From NCBI RefSeq assembly GCF_002234595.1, contig NZ_NMUL01000012.1:124001-188000 (forward strand): a stretch of 64,000 bases of DNA. Direction: 5' to 3'. Both the position numbers and the translations under genes were made by a program. The notes under the pieces are model-generated. The model ran no database searches, was not told the origin of the DNA, and saw only the letters and a list, made by a program, of their open reading frames with translations. Each line of letters opens with the position of its first letter. Position 1 is the first letter of the stretch. Of this stretch, positions 8,291 through 16,335 are shown in pieces. The DNA is from Amycolatopsis vastitatis (GTDB taxonomy: Bacteria; Actinomycetota; Actinomycetes; Mycobacteriales; Pseudonocardiaceae).

Positions 8291-8884
8291 TCAGCGGTTC
8301 CGGCCGCCGTGGCCGTGCTGCTGCCACGAGCTGATCACCGAGCTGACGTACTCGCGCCACTGGTCCTCCGGCGACGTCGTCGACGGTGCCGTCGTCGAGG
8401 TGTCGGCGCGCGCGGGTTTGCGTCCCGCCACGGCCGGCACGTGCGTGGTCTCGACCGGTGAGTCCTGCACTTTGGCGGTGAGCGGGGGCGGCGCGGCGGA
8501 AGCACTCATCGTCTCGACCGCTTCGCTCGAGGTCGGCGGCGGAGCCGGGACGGACGCCCCCGGCGGCGGGACAGCGGTCCCACCCACCTGCTGCGGCTGG
8601 AACAGCACGACGGCGGCCAGCCCGAGCGCGACGGCCGCGCCCGCGACGAGGATGTACGGCTTGGTGCGCCGGGACCCGTCGGCGGGCGGGCTTTCCCGGG
8701 GACGTTCTTCAGGCTCTTCGGCGGCCAGTGCGGCGTCGAGCACGGCCAGGGGGTCGGGGGCGGGCTCGGGTTCCTCGACGAGCTTCGCGTCGAGTTCACC
8801 GCGGATCACCAGCGGCCTCGTCTGCGAGAGGTCCACCAGTTCGGCGACGGAGGGAAGTTCTCCCTCACCGCCCGTGCGTGCCAT
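8291..8884 (-). CDS. Single-pass membrane protein with Pro/Ser/Thr-rich exterior and His/Gly tail
   Basis: 197 residues. The N-terminus MARTGGEGELPSVAELVDL resembles the starts of two other window proteins (at 46144 and 47009). A cytoplasmic acidic segment follows, then one membrane span near residues 78-95, then an extracytoplasmic Pro/Ala/Ser/Thr-rich region, ending QQHGHGGRNR. No enzyme domain is visible. It shares the layout motif / membrane helix / proline-rich stalk / Gly-His tail with the protein at 46332-47009, so the two look like divergent paralogues. Function unknown. Confidence 0.75.
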   Translation of the reverse strand: MARTGGEGELPSVAELVDLSQTRPLVIRGELDAKLVEEPEPAPDPLAVLDAALAAEEPEERPRESPPADGSRRTKPYILVAGAAVALGLAAVVLFQPQQVGGTAVPPPGASVPAPPPTSSEAVETMSASAAPPPLTAKVQDSPVETTHVPAVAGRKPARADTSTTAPSTTSPEDQWREYVSSVISSWQQHGHGGRNR

Positions 8885-8955
8885 CGAACGACCTCCACCC
8901 TGTCGGCGTCGTGCGGGGTCACCCTACTGGGCGACGACGGCCCGAAGCTCCCCGG

Positions 8956-9669
8956 TCAGCGCCACCAGTTCGCGTCGCCGAGGTGGACGAACCCGAGCTT
9001 GTCGTAGAGCGGGCGGCCGGCCCGGGACGCGGAGAGCGTGACGGGCAGGTCCCCGAAGTGCCGGAGCACGGCGTACATCAGTTCGCGACCGATGCCGCGA
9101 GAGCGGTGTTCCGGCAGCGTCGTCACCCAGTAGACGCCGCCGACCCCGCCGTGAGCCATGGTGAGGCAGGCGCCGGCGTGGCCGTGGGTGAAGAAGGCCG
9201 GGCCGTCCCGCACGAGCAACGGCGGCGGGAACACCGTGCCGGCCCGGAGCGGCTGGTACTCCTCCAGCGGAAAGCCGTGCACGATGAGGTCTTCGGCTTT
9301 CCCGAGCTCGTCGGCCGTGGTCACCCGGGAGATCCCGCTGGGCTCCGGGACGGGCGCGGGTTCCCGGACCATCACGGGCAGCTGCCCGGCAGTCATCCCC
9401 AGCGCCCCGAGGTCGAGCACGCGGAACGGGTCCTCGACGACGACGGTCCGCCCGTCCTTCCGGCGCGCGCGGGCGAGTTCGGTCAGTTCGCCGACCGCGG
9501 TCCCGTCCGGATCGGCGCACCGCACCATGATCCGGAACCGGCGCCCGTCGATGGCGGTGAAGGCGGGTCGTTCGAGCACGTCGTCACCGCGGGCGTGGGC
9601 GAGGGCGGTCCAGATCGCGACGGCGTTGTCGGAAGCCTGCCGCAGGCGCTCGGTGAGCAGTCCGGTCAT
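8956..9669 (-). CDS. GNAT-family N-acetyltransferase
   Basis: 237 residues from ATG 9669. The C-terminal half has the acetyl-CoA site: VYWVTTLPEHRSRGIGRELM (R-x-x-G-I-G) then SRAGRPLYDKLGFVHLG, a typical GNAT beta-6/beta-7 ending. The N-terminal half (about 1-120) is less conserved and may be a degenerate second GNAT fold. The acceptor is unknown. It is followed on the same strand by nothing within the next 70 nt, and the gene upstream is the CHAT protein. Confidence 0.82.
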   Translation of the reverse strand: MTGLLTERLRQASDNAVAIWTALAHARGDDVLERPAFTAIDGRRFRIMVRCADPDGTAVGELTELARARRKDGRTVVVEDPFRVLDLGALGMTAGQLPVMVREPAPVPEPSGISRVTTADELGKAEDLIVHGFPLEEYQPLRAGTVFPPPLLVRDGPAFFTHGHAGACLTMAHGGVGGVYWVTTLPEHRSRGIGRELMYAVLRHFGDLPVTLSASRAGRPLYDKLGFVHLGDANWWR

Positions 9670-9710
9670 GCCGGGGAACCCGGGCCGGGGTCGGTGGACG
9701 GCATCACGGT

Positions 9711-12326
9711 TCAGCCCGCGCCGAGACAGACGAACGGACGCCGGAACGGATCCACCGCGATCGCGTCGGCCAGCGCCAGTGCCGGACTCTCCCGGATGGC
9801 CAGCGCGCGGTAGTAGTCGTCCATCGCGGCCGCCGAGGCGAGGTCGCCGACGCGGGACAGGGGCGCGATCACCGTCCGGGAGCCGCTCGCCAGCAGGGCG
9901 CTGGCGAACCCCAGCGCTTCGTCGCCCGGCCGGATCCGGTTCATCGCCAGCTCGCACGCGGCGAACACCACCTGCCGCGGCGGCTGCCGCAGCCCGGCCA
10001 TCTCGTGGCCGAACAGGGCGCCGTCGGCCAGTTCGAGCCGGGAGAACAACGCGTTCTCCGGCTCGTGCGCGCCGTGCGCGGCGAAGTGCGCGAGCTTCGC
10101 GCCGTCCATCGCCCGCAGCACGGACTTCACCGTGGCCTTGGCGCCGGTCATCGTCGTCGCGGTGCGGTAGTGCGTGGTCAGCTTCTCGAGCTCACCGCGG
10201 GCACCGGCCAGTCCCGGCCCGCGGACGAGCACGATCTTGCGGGCGCGCGGCGACTTCGTGAGTTCGGCGGCGAGCCACGCGGTCGCCGACGGCGCGACCA
10301 CGGTCGGCCGCCCCCGCAGGCCCGGCAGCACGCCCCACGGCACGGCGTAGAGCGGCCCGGTCGGGACGATGACCAGGTCGCGGTCGCCGAACAGCTCGGC
10401 CAGCGGCTGGATCAGCTGCGTGTCGAGCTTGTCCGCCTGCTTGCGCGCCGAAGCCATGACGACCTCGGCCAGCCGCTCGGGCAGGTTGTCGGGTGCGAGC
10501 GCGTCGAGGTCGACGTTCAGCACGCGCGCCGACTCGGCGGCGGCTTCGGCGGACCCGAGCCGCACCAGCCGGCACTCGCCCCCGGCGATGACGACGGCGA
10601 CGAGATCGTCCCCGGAAGCGGCGAAGCTGACCATGGCCCGCTGACCGAGCCGCGAGACGACTTCGTGGAGACCGGCCAGCGGCCGCGGCCTCCCCCAGCG
10701 TCCGGTGTGCCAGCCGAGCCGCTGCGCCTCCCGCAGCCGTTCGTTGTACTTCGCCCGCAGACCGGCGATCGGGTGCCCGTCGTGCTGGGCTTCCTGGATC
10801 GCCTGGCCGAGCCCCCGCACCTCGGCGACGCGGGCGGCGAGCTCCGGATCGGTCCCGGCGGACAGCGGTTCGTAGCGGTAGGTCTGGGCGCGGGTCCGTT
10901 CGAGCCAGACGAACAGGCGCCGCGCGTCGTTGCGTTCGAGCACGAGCTTGACGGCGAGGTCGGCGAGCTCCTGGCCGTGGAGAGCGGTCCCGGACACGAG
11001 GTCGAGCCCACCCATCCGATCGCGGACGGCGTCCAGCTCGGTGAGCCCGGACCGGATCTCGGTGAGCGCCTTGACCCGGTTCCCCTGGGCAACGGCGAGT
11101 TCGGCCCGGCAAAGCCGGCGAAGCATCCGGTAGTCGATGGGCGTCAGCTGCCCGGGACGGGGAACCATCCGGAGGGTCTCGACGGCCCGCTTGAGGTTCC
11201 CGCGCCGGATGTCCAGCCGGACGGCGAGCATCCGCGCGGTGGCGGCCTGCTCGGCCAACCGGGGAAGCTGCATCTTTTCCGCGGTCCGCAAGGCTCGCAC
11301 CGGCAGCGCCGAGGGCGGTTCCCCGCTCGACACCGCGTCGCGCACATCGGCTTGCAGACCGAGGACGGTCGCGTTGGCGACACAGGTCTGGCAGCCCACC
11401 CGCAGCAGCAGCCGGCGGGCGGAGGCGGCGGTTTGCCGGGCGAATTCGACGTCATCGCTCAACAAGGCGGCCGAAGCCCGCAGCAGCTCCGCGACGCCCA
11501 AGTGGCCCACGATGCCGCGGTCGGCGGTCAGCCGGGAGATCAGTTCGTCCAGGTGACTGCCCGCTTCGTCGGCCAGCCCGGCGGCCAGCAGGGCTTTCGC
11601 CTGCTCCATCGGCAGCAGGGCCGGCGTCTCCATGTCCAGCGCGCGGTAGGTCCGCTCGCTCTCCTCGAACAGCCGCAGCGCTTCCGGCACGTCGCCGGTC
11701 CGCAGCGCCAGCGTTCCGAGGACACGCCGGACGTCGGCGGCCTCGCCCCGCAACTCGTACTTCTCCGCCAGCTCCAGTGCCCGGATCAGGTCCGTGCGGG
11801 CCTCGTTCACGTTGCCGAGCTTGGTGTGCACCCAGCCGCGCGACGACAGGGTCACCACGAAAGCACGCATCTGCGGCGCCGGATCGCCCCCCTGGGCGAG
11901 CAGGTATTCCTTGTGCTCGAGGGAGGCGTCGAAGGAGGCGAGGCTGTCCTCGTGGCGCCCGGCCGTCATGAGCCGCATGGCGTAGTTGTGGTTCAGGGCG
12001 CTGTTCAGCTCGGCCCGCAGCACCGGGTCCGAAACGGCGTCGACGAGCAGCCGCACGTCGTCCAGCCCGGCCAAGCCGGCGGCAGTGTCCCCCGTGATCT
12101 CGGAGGACATCCCGGCCAAGGTGCTCGCCACCTTGATCCGGGTGACCAGCCAGTCCGTGCGGTGCTCGTCGGCGACCGGGTGGATGGAGTCCAGCAGGCT
12201 CATTCCCCGCCGAAGATGCTTGACTCCCTGGTGGAAACGCCCGAGACACGACGCGTCAACGGCGGCTTGCTGAAGCGCGCGGACCGACTCGATGACTGCT
12301 GAGGGGTCCGGGTTCGTCACAGGCAC
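9711..12326 (-). CDS. TPR-CHAT protein (caspase-like protease domain)
   Basis: 871 residues. About residues 10-480 are repetitive amphipathic helices of TPR type (for example RAEALFEESERTYRA-like and ELAEKYELRGEAADVRR segments). Residues about 570-871 are a CHAT domain (caspase HetF-associated with TPRs): it keeps LAHFAAHGAH with likely catalytic His751 and VVFAACELAMN with likely catalytic Cys791. Both dyad residues are present, so protease activity is plausible. CHAT proteins act in cell-death and immunity pathways in several bacteria, but actinobacterial stand-alone TPR-CHAT proteins are mostly uncharacterised. A 52-residue protein is encoded just upstream on the same strand and is a candidate partner or substrate. 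Confidence 0.88.
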   Translation of the reverse strand: MPVTNPDPSAVIESVRALQQAAVDASCLGRFHQGVKHLRRGMSLLDSIHPVADEHRTDWLVTRIKVASTLAGMSSEITGDTAAGLAGLDDVRLLVDAVSDPVLRAELNSALNHNYAMRLMTAGRHEDSLASFDASLEHKEYLLAQGGDPAPQMRAFVVTLSSRGWVHTKLGNVNEARTDLIRALELAEKYELRGEAADVRRVLGTLALRTGDVPEALRLFEESERTYRALDMETPALLPMEQAKALLAAGLADEAGSHLDELISRLTADRGIVGHLGVAELLRASAALLSDDVEFARQTAASARRLLLRVGCQTCVANATVLGLQADVRDAVSSGEPPSALPVRALRTAEKMQLPRLAEQAATARMLAVRLDIRRGNLKRAVETLRMVPRPGQLTPIDYRMLRRLCRAELAVAQGNRVKALTEIRSGLTELDAVRDRMGGLDLVSGTALHGQELADLAVKLVLERNDARRLFVWLERTRAQTYRYEPLSAGTDPELAARVAEVRGLGQAIQEAQHDGHPIAGLRAKYNERLREAQRLGWHTGRWGRPRPLAGLHEVVSRLGQRAMVSFAASGDDLVAVVIAGGECRLVRLGSAEAAAESARVLNVDLDALAPDNLPERLAEVVMASARKQADKLDTQLIQPLAELFGDRDLVIVPTGPLYAVPWGVLPGLRGRPTVVAPSATAWLAAELTKSPRARKIVLVRGPGLAGARGELEKLTTHYRTATTMTGAKATVKSVLRAMDGAKLAHFAAHGAHEPENALFSRLELADGALFGHEMAGLRQPPRQVVFAACELAMNRIRPGDEALGFASALLASGSRTVIAPLSRVGDLASAAAMDDYYRALAIRESPALALADAIAVDPFRRPFVCLGAG

Positions 12327-12360
12327 TCTCTAATGACAGCACAGCCGTTGCCAAAAGGAA

Positions 12361-12393
12361 GCCCGCCTACCGGTCGAAGATCAGCAGGCGGGC
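12361..12393 (-). terminator. Hairpin between the small gene and the CHAT gene
   Basis: GCCCGCCT (12361-12368) pairs perfectly with AGGCGGGC (12386-12393), with a 17-nt loop. On the minus strand the stem is followed by TTCCTTTT, like an intrinsic terminator. It lies 20 nt past the stop of the small gene and 34 nt before the CHAT start, so it could reduce transcription into the CHAT gene. Confidence 0.5.
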
Positions 12394-12413
12394 GATGCGA
12401 AGCCCGGGTGCGG

Positions 12414-12572
12414 TCAGGGCTTGACGACCTGGTAGCAGCCGGCCGCGCAGTCGGTGTGGACCGGGTGGTCGTGGACCTTGCCGTCCTCGCCGGTCCACTG
12501 GACCACCGGCTGGCCCGGCTCTTCGACCGGCTCCGGAGTTTCTTCGGGCTTGGTGTCCGTGGGCGTCGACAT
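12414..12572 (-). CDS. Small acidic Cys/His-containing protein upstream of the CHAT gene
   Basis: 52 residues from ATG 12572, preceded by GAGAGGAGAT at good spacing. The first 22 residues are acidic and proline-rich (likely disordered). The C-terminal half is more structured: VVQWTGEDGKVHDHPVHTDC followed by AAGCYQVVKP, with three His and two Cys that could bind metal. No signal or membrane segment. Codon use matches its neighbours and the ribosome-binding site is strong, so I take it as real. The function is unknown; its position suggests a link with the CHAT protein. Confidence 0.7.
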   Translation of the reverse strand: MSTPTDTKPEETPEPVEEPGQPVVQWTGEDGKVHDHPVHTDCAAGCYQVVKP

Positions 12573-12981
12573 GGTCGATCTCCTCTCCCCTGGGGATCTG
12601 CATGGGGCCGCTGTCCGTGACAGTGAGTCCCCCTCGCGAGGCCCTCTCCCCGCGAACGGCCCAATGGTTTCACAACGGAGCAATGATCGGGAGAGTTTTT
12701 GCTACAGAAAGTCAGGCCAACCCCCGTGAGCAGGCTCGATGTCCAGATCGGAACGTCCTAAAGAGTGAAGTCTGTAACGACGTCCACTCCGGACGTGCAT
12801 GCCGCCATGTGGGGGACGGCTCCGAAGCCACCTGAGCCACCCCACCCGAGCCACCCCCGAGCCACTCGGAGCCACGTGGCGATCCGGGCACGGAACGTGA
12901 CCGCGAGGCCGCTCAACGTCCTTTGTGGACACTCGGTCGGCGACCGGTAACGCTCGGACGTCCCGGCGGGATGTTCTTGGC
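12573..12981. other. 409-nt gene-free region with heptamer repeats
   Basis: The region separates the divergent CHAT module and a small membrane-protein gene. GAGCCAC occurs at 12834-12840, 12848-12854, 12859-12865 and 12869-12875, with a near copy AAGCCAC at 12825-12831. Three intervals are 10-14 bp, close to one helical turn. Part of the region (about 12660-12780) is less GC-rich than its surroundings. I see no convincing gene or clear promoter boxes; the repeats could be a regulator-binding array. Confidence 0.45.
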
Positions 12982-13392
12982 ATGGGGGCACCGGAAGCCG
13001 GAACAATCACTCGGTCCGGCCGTGGCCTGGCGGTCGCGTCGCTCGCGGTCGGCGCGTCCGGCTTCACGCTGGCGGCCGCGACCTGGGTGGCCTGGCTGAT
13101 CGTCCGGCCGGAGCTGGTGTCGGCATGGGCCTACTCCTGGGTCGCGCAGGCGTTCGTGCTGGTTCTCGGCGCGCTGTGGTTCGGGCTGTTGCCGATCAGC
13201 GTGCTCGCGCTGATCTTCGGCCTGTGCGCCGACACGCAGCCCCGGCCGGATTTCGGCCGGATCGGCATGACGCTGGCCGTCGTCACCGCCCTGCTGGCGT
13301 TGGGGGGCGCCGCGGTGTTCGCGACGACGTCCTGGCGGCACGTCGGCCCGCCGGTCGCCTACTTCGACACCCAGACCGGAACACCGCGGTAG
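12982..13392 (+). CDS. Small membrane protein, unknown function
   Basis: 136 residues from ATG 12982, a start chosen because the upstream in-frame GTG at 12925 would add 19 charged residues unlike this type of protein. Three hydrophobic segments (around 16-38, 48-78 and 93-115) indicate a membrane protein with a short soluble C-terminus. No recognisable domain. The VOC gene follows 29 nt downstream on the same strand, perhaps co-transcribed. Confidence 0.7.
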   Translation: MGAPEAGTITRSGRGLAVASLAVGASGFTLAAATWVAWLIVRPELVSAWAYSWVAQAFVLVLGALWFGLLPISVLALIFGLCADTQPRPDFGRIGMTLAVVTALLALGGAAVFATTSWRHVGPPVAYFDTQTGTPR

Positions 13393-13421
13393 GGATCCGC
13401 CCGGGTGGGTACCACCCGATC

Positions 13422-13784
13422 ATGAAGCTGACCTCCACCGTGCTCGGCACGCCGGATCCCCGCGCGCTCGCCGGGTTCTACTCGAAACTGCTCGGCTGGC
13501 CGATCCGCACCGACGAGCCGGAGTGGGTGACGCTGCGCCCGGACGACGGCGGCGCGGGCCTGTCGTTCCAGCTGGAGACCGGGCACGTCCCGCCGGTGTG
13601 GCCGCCGGCCGACGGCGCCCAGCAGATGCAGCTGCACCTCGACATCGAGGTCGACGACCTCGCGGAGGCGACGGCGGCGGCGACCGCCGCGGGCGCCGTG
13701 GTCGCGGATTTCCAGCCGCAGGACGACGTCCGCGTGTGCTTCGACCCGGCCGGGCATCCGTTCTGCCTGTGGACGCGCGGATGA
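13422..13784 (+). CDS. VOC-family (glyoxalase/bleomycin-resistance fold) protein
   Basis: 120 residues from ATG 13422. The paired beta-alpha-beta-beta-beta modules of the vicinal oxygen chelate fold are seen: N-terminal STVLGTPDPRALAGFYSKLL and C-terminal MQLHLDIEVDDLAEATAAA with final FDPAGHPFCLW. The His in LHLDIEV and the late Glu/Asp positions could bind a metal. Substrate unknown; members include dioxygenases, glyoxalases and antibiotic-binding proteins. Confidence 0.85.
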   Translation: MKLTSTVLGTPDPRALAGFYSKLLGWPIRTDEPEWVTLRPDDGGAGLSFQLETGHVPPVWPPADGAQQMQLHLDIEVDDLAEATAAATAAGAVVADFQPQDDVRVCFDPAGHPFCLWTRG

Positions 13785-13866
13785 CGTGACGCCCCGCGTT
13801 CGTACGGTCACAGGATCCGCTATCTTCGCCTGAGGTCCCTGTTCCCGGCGAACGGAGTTGAGTCCT

Positions 13867-15537
13867 GTGGGGGTGCACCGGATCTGGCACCACGGACTGG
13901 TCCCCACCGAGGGAAAGCGCCCCCTGGACGCCTTGCGCAGCAGGTTGATCACCCGCCAGCGGCAGCACGACGACTACACGGTGACCGACCTCGGCTCGTC
14001 CGACGACGGCGGATCGCGCCGCTGCGACCTGAAGTTCGCCTACGAAGGCAGCGAGGGCCGCTACTCCGTTCAGGTATTGCTTTCGCTGTGCTACCACGCC
14101 GGCGAGGACCGGGTGGCGTGGCTGCTCGCCGCGGCCTGCACGCGGCCGTGGCGCAGCTGCCACGAAGCGCCCGCGCAGCGGATCGGCCTGGAGGAGCTGG
14201 GCGCCAGCGGCAACGACGAGATCCCGATCGAAACGCCGGTGCTGGCGATGCGCGGCTGGTCGCGCAAGGAATGCGACCACCTCGCCGACCTGCTGGGCGA
14301 GGCGCTGGTGGCGCCGTGGCGGACGTCGGCGGTGCTGGTGCTCACCGAGCCGCCGACGGTGCCCGTCGAGGGCTGGCCCGGCCTGGTCAACGTGTTCGAC
14401 GTCGACGACCGCTTCCGCCGGACCCTCAACCGGCACCTCCCCCTCGGCTGCGCGGTGCCGCTGGGCGCGCGGCTCTACGCGCCGCCCTGCGACCAGCTCC
14501 CGGACTTCGTCGAGACCGCCAGCCCGGTTTCCGGCGAGGCGCTCGAAGGCGCGATCACGCAGCTCATCCAGGCGCGCGGCCGGACGCCCCTGCCGCCCGA
14601 GTGGGCGGAGGTGCCGAGTGTGCGGACCTGGTACGAGACCGATCCGTTCGCTTCGCCGGAGCGCGAGCCCGACGCCGAGCTGACCGAGAAGCTCGACCGC
14701 GCCGAGCGGGAACTCGCCGAGGCGCGCACGGTGATCACGATCCTGCGGAAGAAGGCGAAGGCCCACGCCGAGGAGCGGGATCGGCACGCCTGCGAGGTGA
14801 AGGCGCTCCGCCGTCGCCTCGAGGACGTGTGCGCCACCGATGTCGCGTGCCTGCGGAACCAGCTCGCACAGCTGCAGGAGGAGGTGGACGACTACGCGCG
14901 CGCGTTCGAGGAGACGGAGGCCGAGCGCGACGAGCTCAGGCGCGTCAACGGGCTGCTGGCGGGCAGGCTCGCCCGCCACCACGACGCGGACGACGAGGTC
15001 GCCGCCGCCGAGCGCCCGCCGGACGACTTTCCCAGCTTCGGGGAGCTGATCGGCACCGCCGCGGCGACGCTCAAGCACCTCGCGATCACGGCCGAACCGG
15101 CCCCGGCCGCGATCCTCGACCACCACCCGAAAGCCGCTGCCTGGCGCCGCAAGGCGTGGGACGCGCTCCGCACCCTCGACGCCTACGCCGCCACGCGGAC
15201 GTCGTTGCTCGCCGCGGGCCAGGACCCGGGACCCGAGCTCTCGGACGTGCTCGCCTTCGCCCGCACCGGCCAGCCGGGTTCGCTGATCAGCGCCAACATC
15301 ATCGCCCTCGCCGAGTCCGACACGGTGACCACGAACGAACGGCTCCGCCAGGCTCGCACGTTCCGTGTCGATCCCCGGACGAACCCGGTGGGCCGCGACT
15401 ACTTCGGCGCCCACATCGCCTTGGAGCGCTTCAAGTCCCCGGCGCCGCGCCTGCACTTCCTCGACGACACCGACCGCACGGGGACGGTGTACGTCGGGTA
15501 CCTGGGCGCCCACCTGCCGACGTCCAAGACCAACTGA
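13867..15537 (+). CDS. Large coiled-coil protein of unknown function
   Basis: 556 residues from GTG 13867, chosen because GGAG (13854-13857) lies 9 nt upstream; a TTG at 13858 is too close to that site. Residues about 1-255 are a globular domain without a recognisable motif. Residues about 270-375 form a long charged coiled coil. A helical region (about 390-480) follows, and then a distinctive C-terminal domain: FRVDPRTNPVGRDYFGAHI, PRLHFLDDT and VYVGYLGAHLPT. No membrane segment or signal. The C-terminal pattern feels conserved, but I cannot assign a family or function. The NUDIX gene begins 15 nt after its stop, so they are probably co-transcribed. Confidence 0.8.
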   Translation: MGVHRIWHHGLVPTEGKRPLDALRSRLITRQRQHDDYTVTDLGSSDDGGSRRCDLKFAYEGSEGRYSVQVLLSLCYHAGEDRVAWLLAAACTRPWRSCHEAPAQRIGLEELGASGNDEIPIETPVLAMRGWSRKECDHLADLLGEALVAPWRTSAVLVLTEPPTVPVEGWPGLVNVFDVDDRFRRTLNRHLPLGCAVPLGARLYAPPCDQLPDFVETASPVSGEALEGAITQLIQARGRTPLPPEWAEVPSVRTWYETDPFASPEREPDAELTEKLDRAERELAEARTVITILRKKAKAHAEERDRHACEVKALRRRLEDVCATDVACLRNQLAQLQEEVDDYARAFEETEAERDELRRVNGLLAGRLARHHDADDEVAAAERPPDDFPSFGELIGTAAATLKHLAITAEPAPAAILDHHPKAAAWRRKAWDALRTLDAYAATRTSLLAAGQDPGPELSDVLAFARTGQPGSLISANIIALAESDTVTTNERLRQARTFRVDPRTNPVGRDYFGAHIALERFKSPAPRLHFLDDTDRTGTVYVGYLGAHLPTSKTN

Positions 15538-15552
15538 GCGACAATCGCGCGC

Positions 15553-15948
15553 ATGACGGAGATCGCGCACAAGCACCTGGCCTACTGCTGGATCGCTCGT
15601 GACGACCGGGTGCTGTTCCTCCGCCGCGGGACCGGCGTGTTCCTCGCCGGCCGGTGGGAACTGCCCGGCGGGACCGCCGAGCCCGGCGAGCCCTTCGAAG
15701 CCACGGCGGTGCGCGAAGTGGCCGAGGAAACCGGGCTGACGGTCCGGGTCACCGGCGAGCTGGCGCGAGATTCGTGGCCGGACATCACGGGACGCGCGAT
15801 GCGGATCCACGCCTATGTGTACACAGTGGACGAAGACGGGACCGGCGAGGTCGTGCTCAATCCGTCCGAGCACGACGACTTCGCGTGGCTGACCCGGGCG
15901 CAGGCCCGGGAACTGCCGCTGCCGGACCACTTCCGGCGGTTGCTCTAG
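15553..15948 (+). CDS. NUDIX hydrolase (MutT-like)
   Basis: 131 residues. A complete NUDIX box spans [15 protein letters not shown] followed by REVAEETGL, matching GX5EX7REUXEEXGU. The size and preceding WELPGG are typical of MutT-like nucleoside di/triphosphate hydrolases. The enzyme would cleave a nucleoside diphosphate linked to another moiety; the substrate is not predictable. It lies 15 nt behind the coiled-coil gene and before a convergent gene. Confidence 0.9.
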   Translation: MTEIAHKHLAYCWIARDDRVLFLRRGTGVFLAGRWELPGGTAEPGEPFEATAVREVAEETGLTVRVTGELARDSWPDITGRAMRIHAYVYTVDEDGTGEVVLNPSEHDDFAWLTRAQARELPLPDHFRRLL

Positions 15949-16235
15949 GTTTCTTCCTTGCCGCAGCGCCATTCCGGGACGCCGCGAAGGTCTTCGCGTG
16001 GTGGTCATGTCTCCGACGGTACCCGAACACCCGTGCGAACATCATCGCTGAACCGGGTGATCTCCGCGGCGGCTCGCAGGCGAGTTTTCCTTTGTGCAGC
16101 AAGGCAAATCAACCTGAGCAGCCCCCGTTTTCCACGCTACCGGAGACCACCGACAAAAACGGCGCTCCTGAGGGCTCGCGAAGCGCTCGCCAAGGTTCAC
16201 CGGGTCCGAAACGCTCCGGTCACAAACCGGCTCAC

Positions 16236-16290
16236 GCGCCCCAATGTGGCGTTCGGTGCGTCCAACGCACCCAACGCCACATTGGGGCGC
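16236..16290. repeat. Dispersed palindromic repeat, copy 1
   Basis: GCGCCCCAATGTGGCGTT opens a 55-nt inverted repeat; the 26-nt arms differ at one base and enclose a 3-nt loop. The same unit recurs at 52350-52431 and 63066-63149. This copy lies between the convergent NUDIX and reductase genes, so it could end transcription from both sides. The rest of the 15949-16335 gap (387 nt) shows no gene. Confidence 0.75.
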
Positions 16291-16335
16291 TTGTAGCCAG
16301 GTCGGCGGAAACCGGTCGCCGGTCCGGTCGGCACA

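Noticed and set aside
12702..13067. Minus-strand frame in the region upstream of the small CHAT-linked gene
   Set aside because: It overlaps the start of a convincing membrane-protein gene and has no ribosome-binding site or domain.
9711..16335. A complete known defence island
   Set aside because: The CHAT and coiled-coil genes are suggestive, but no restriction, CRISPR, Abi or known defence effector is present, so only the individual modules are reported.
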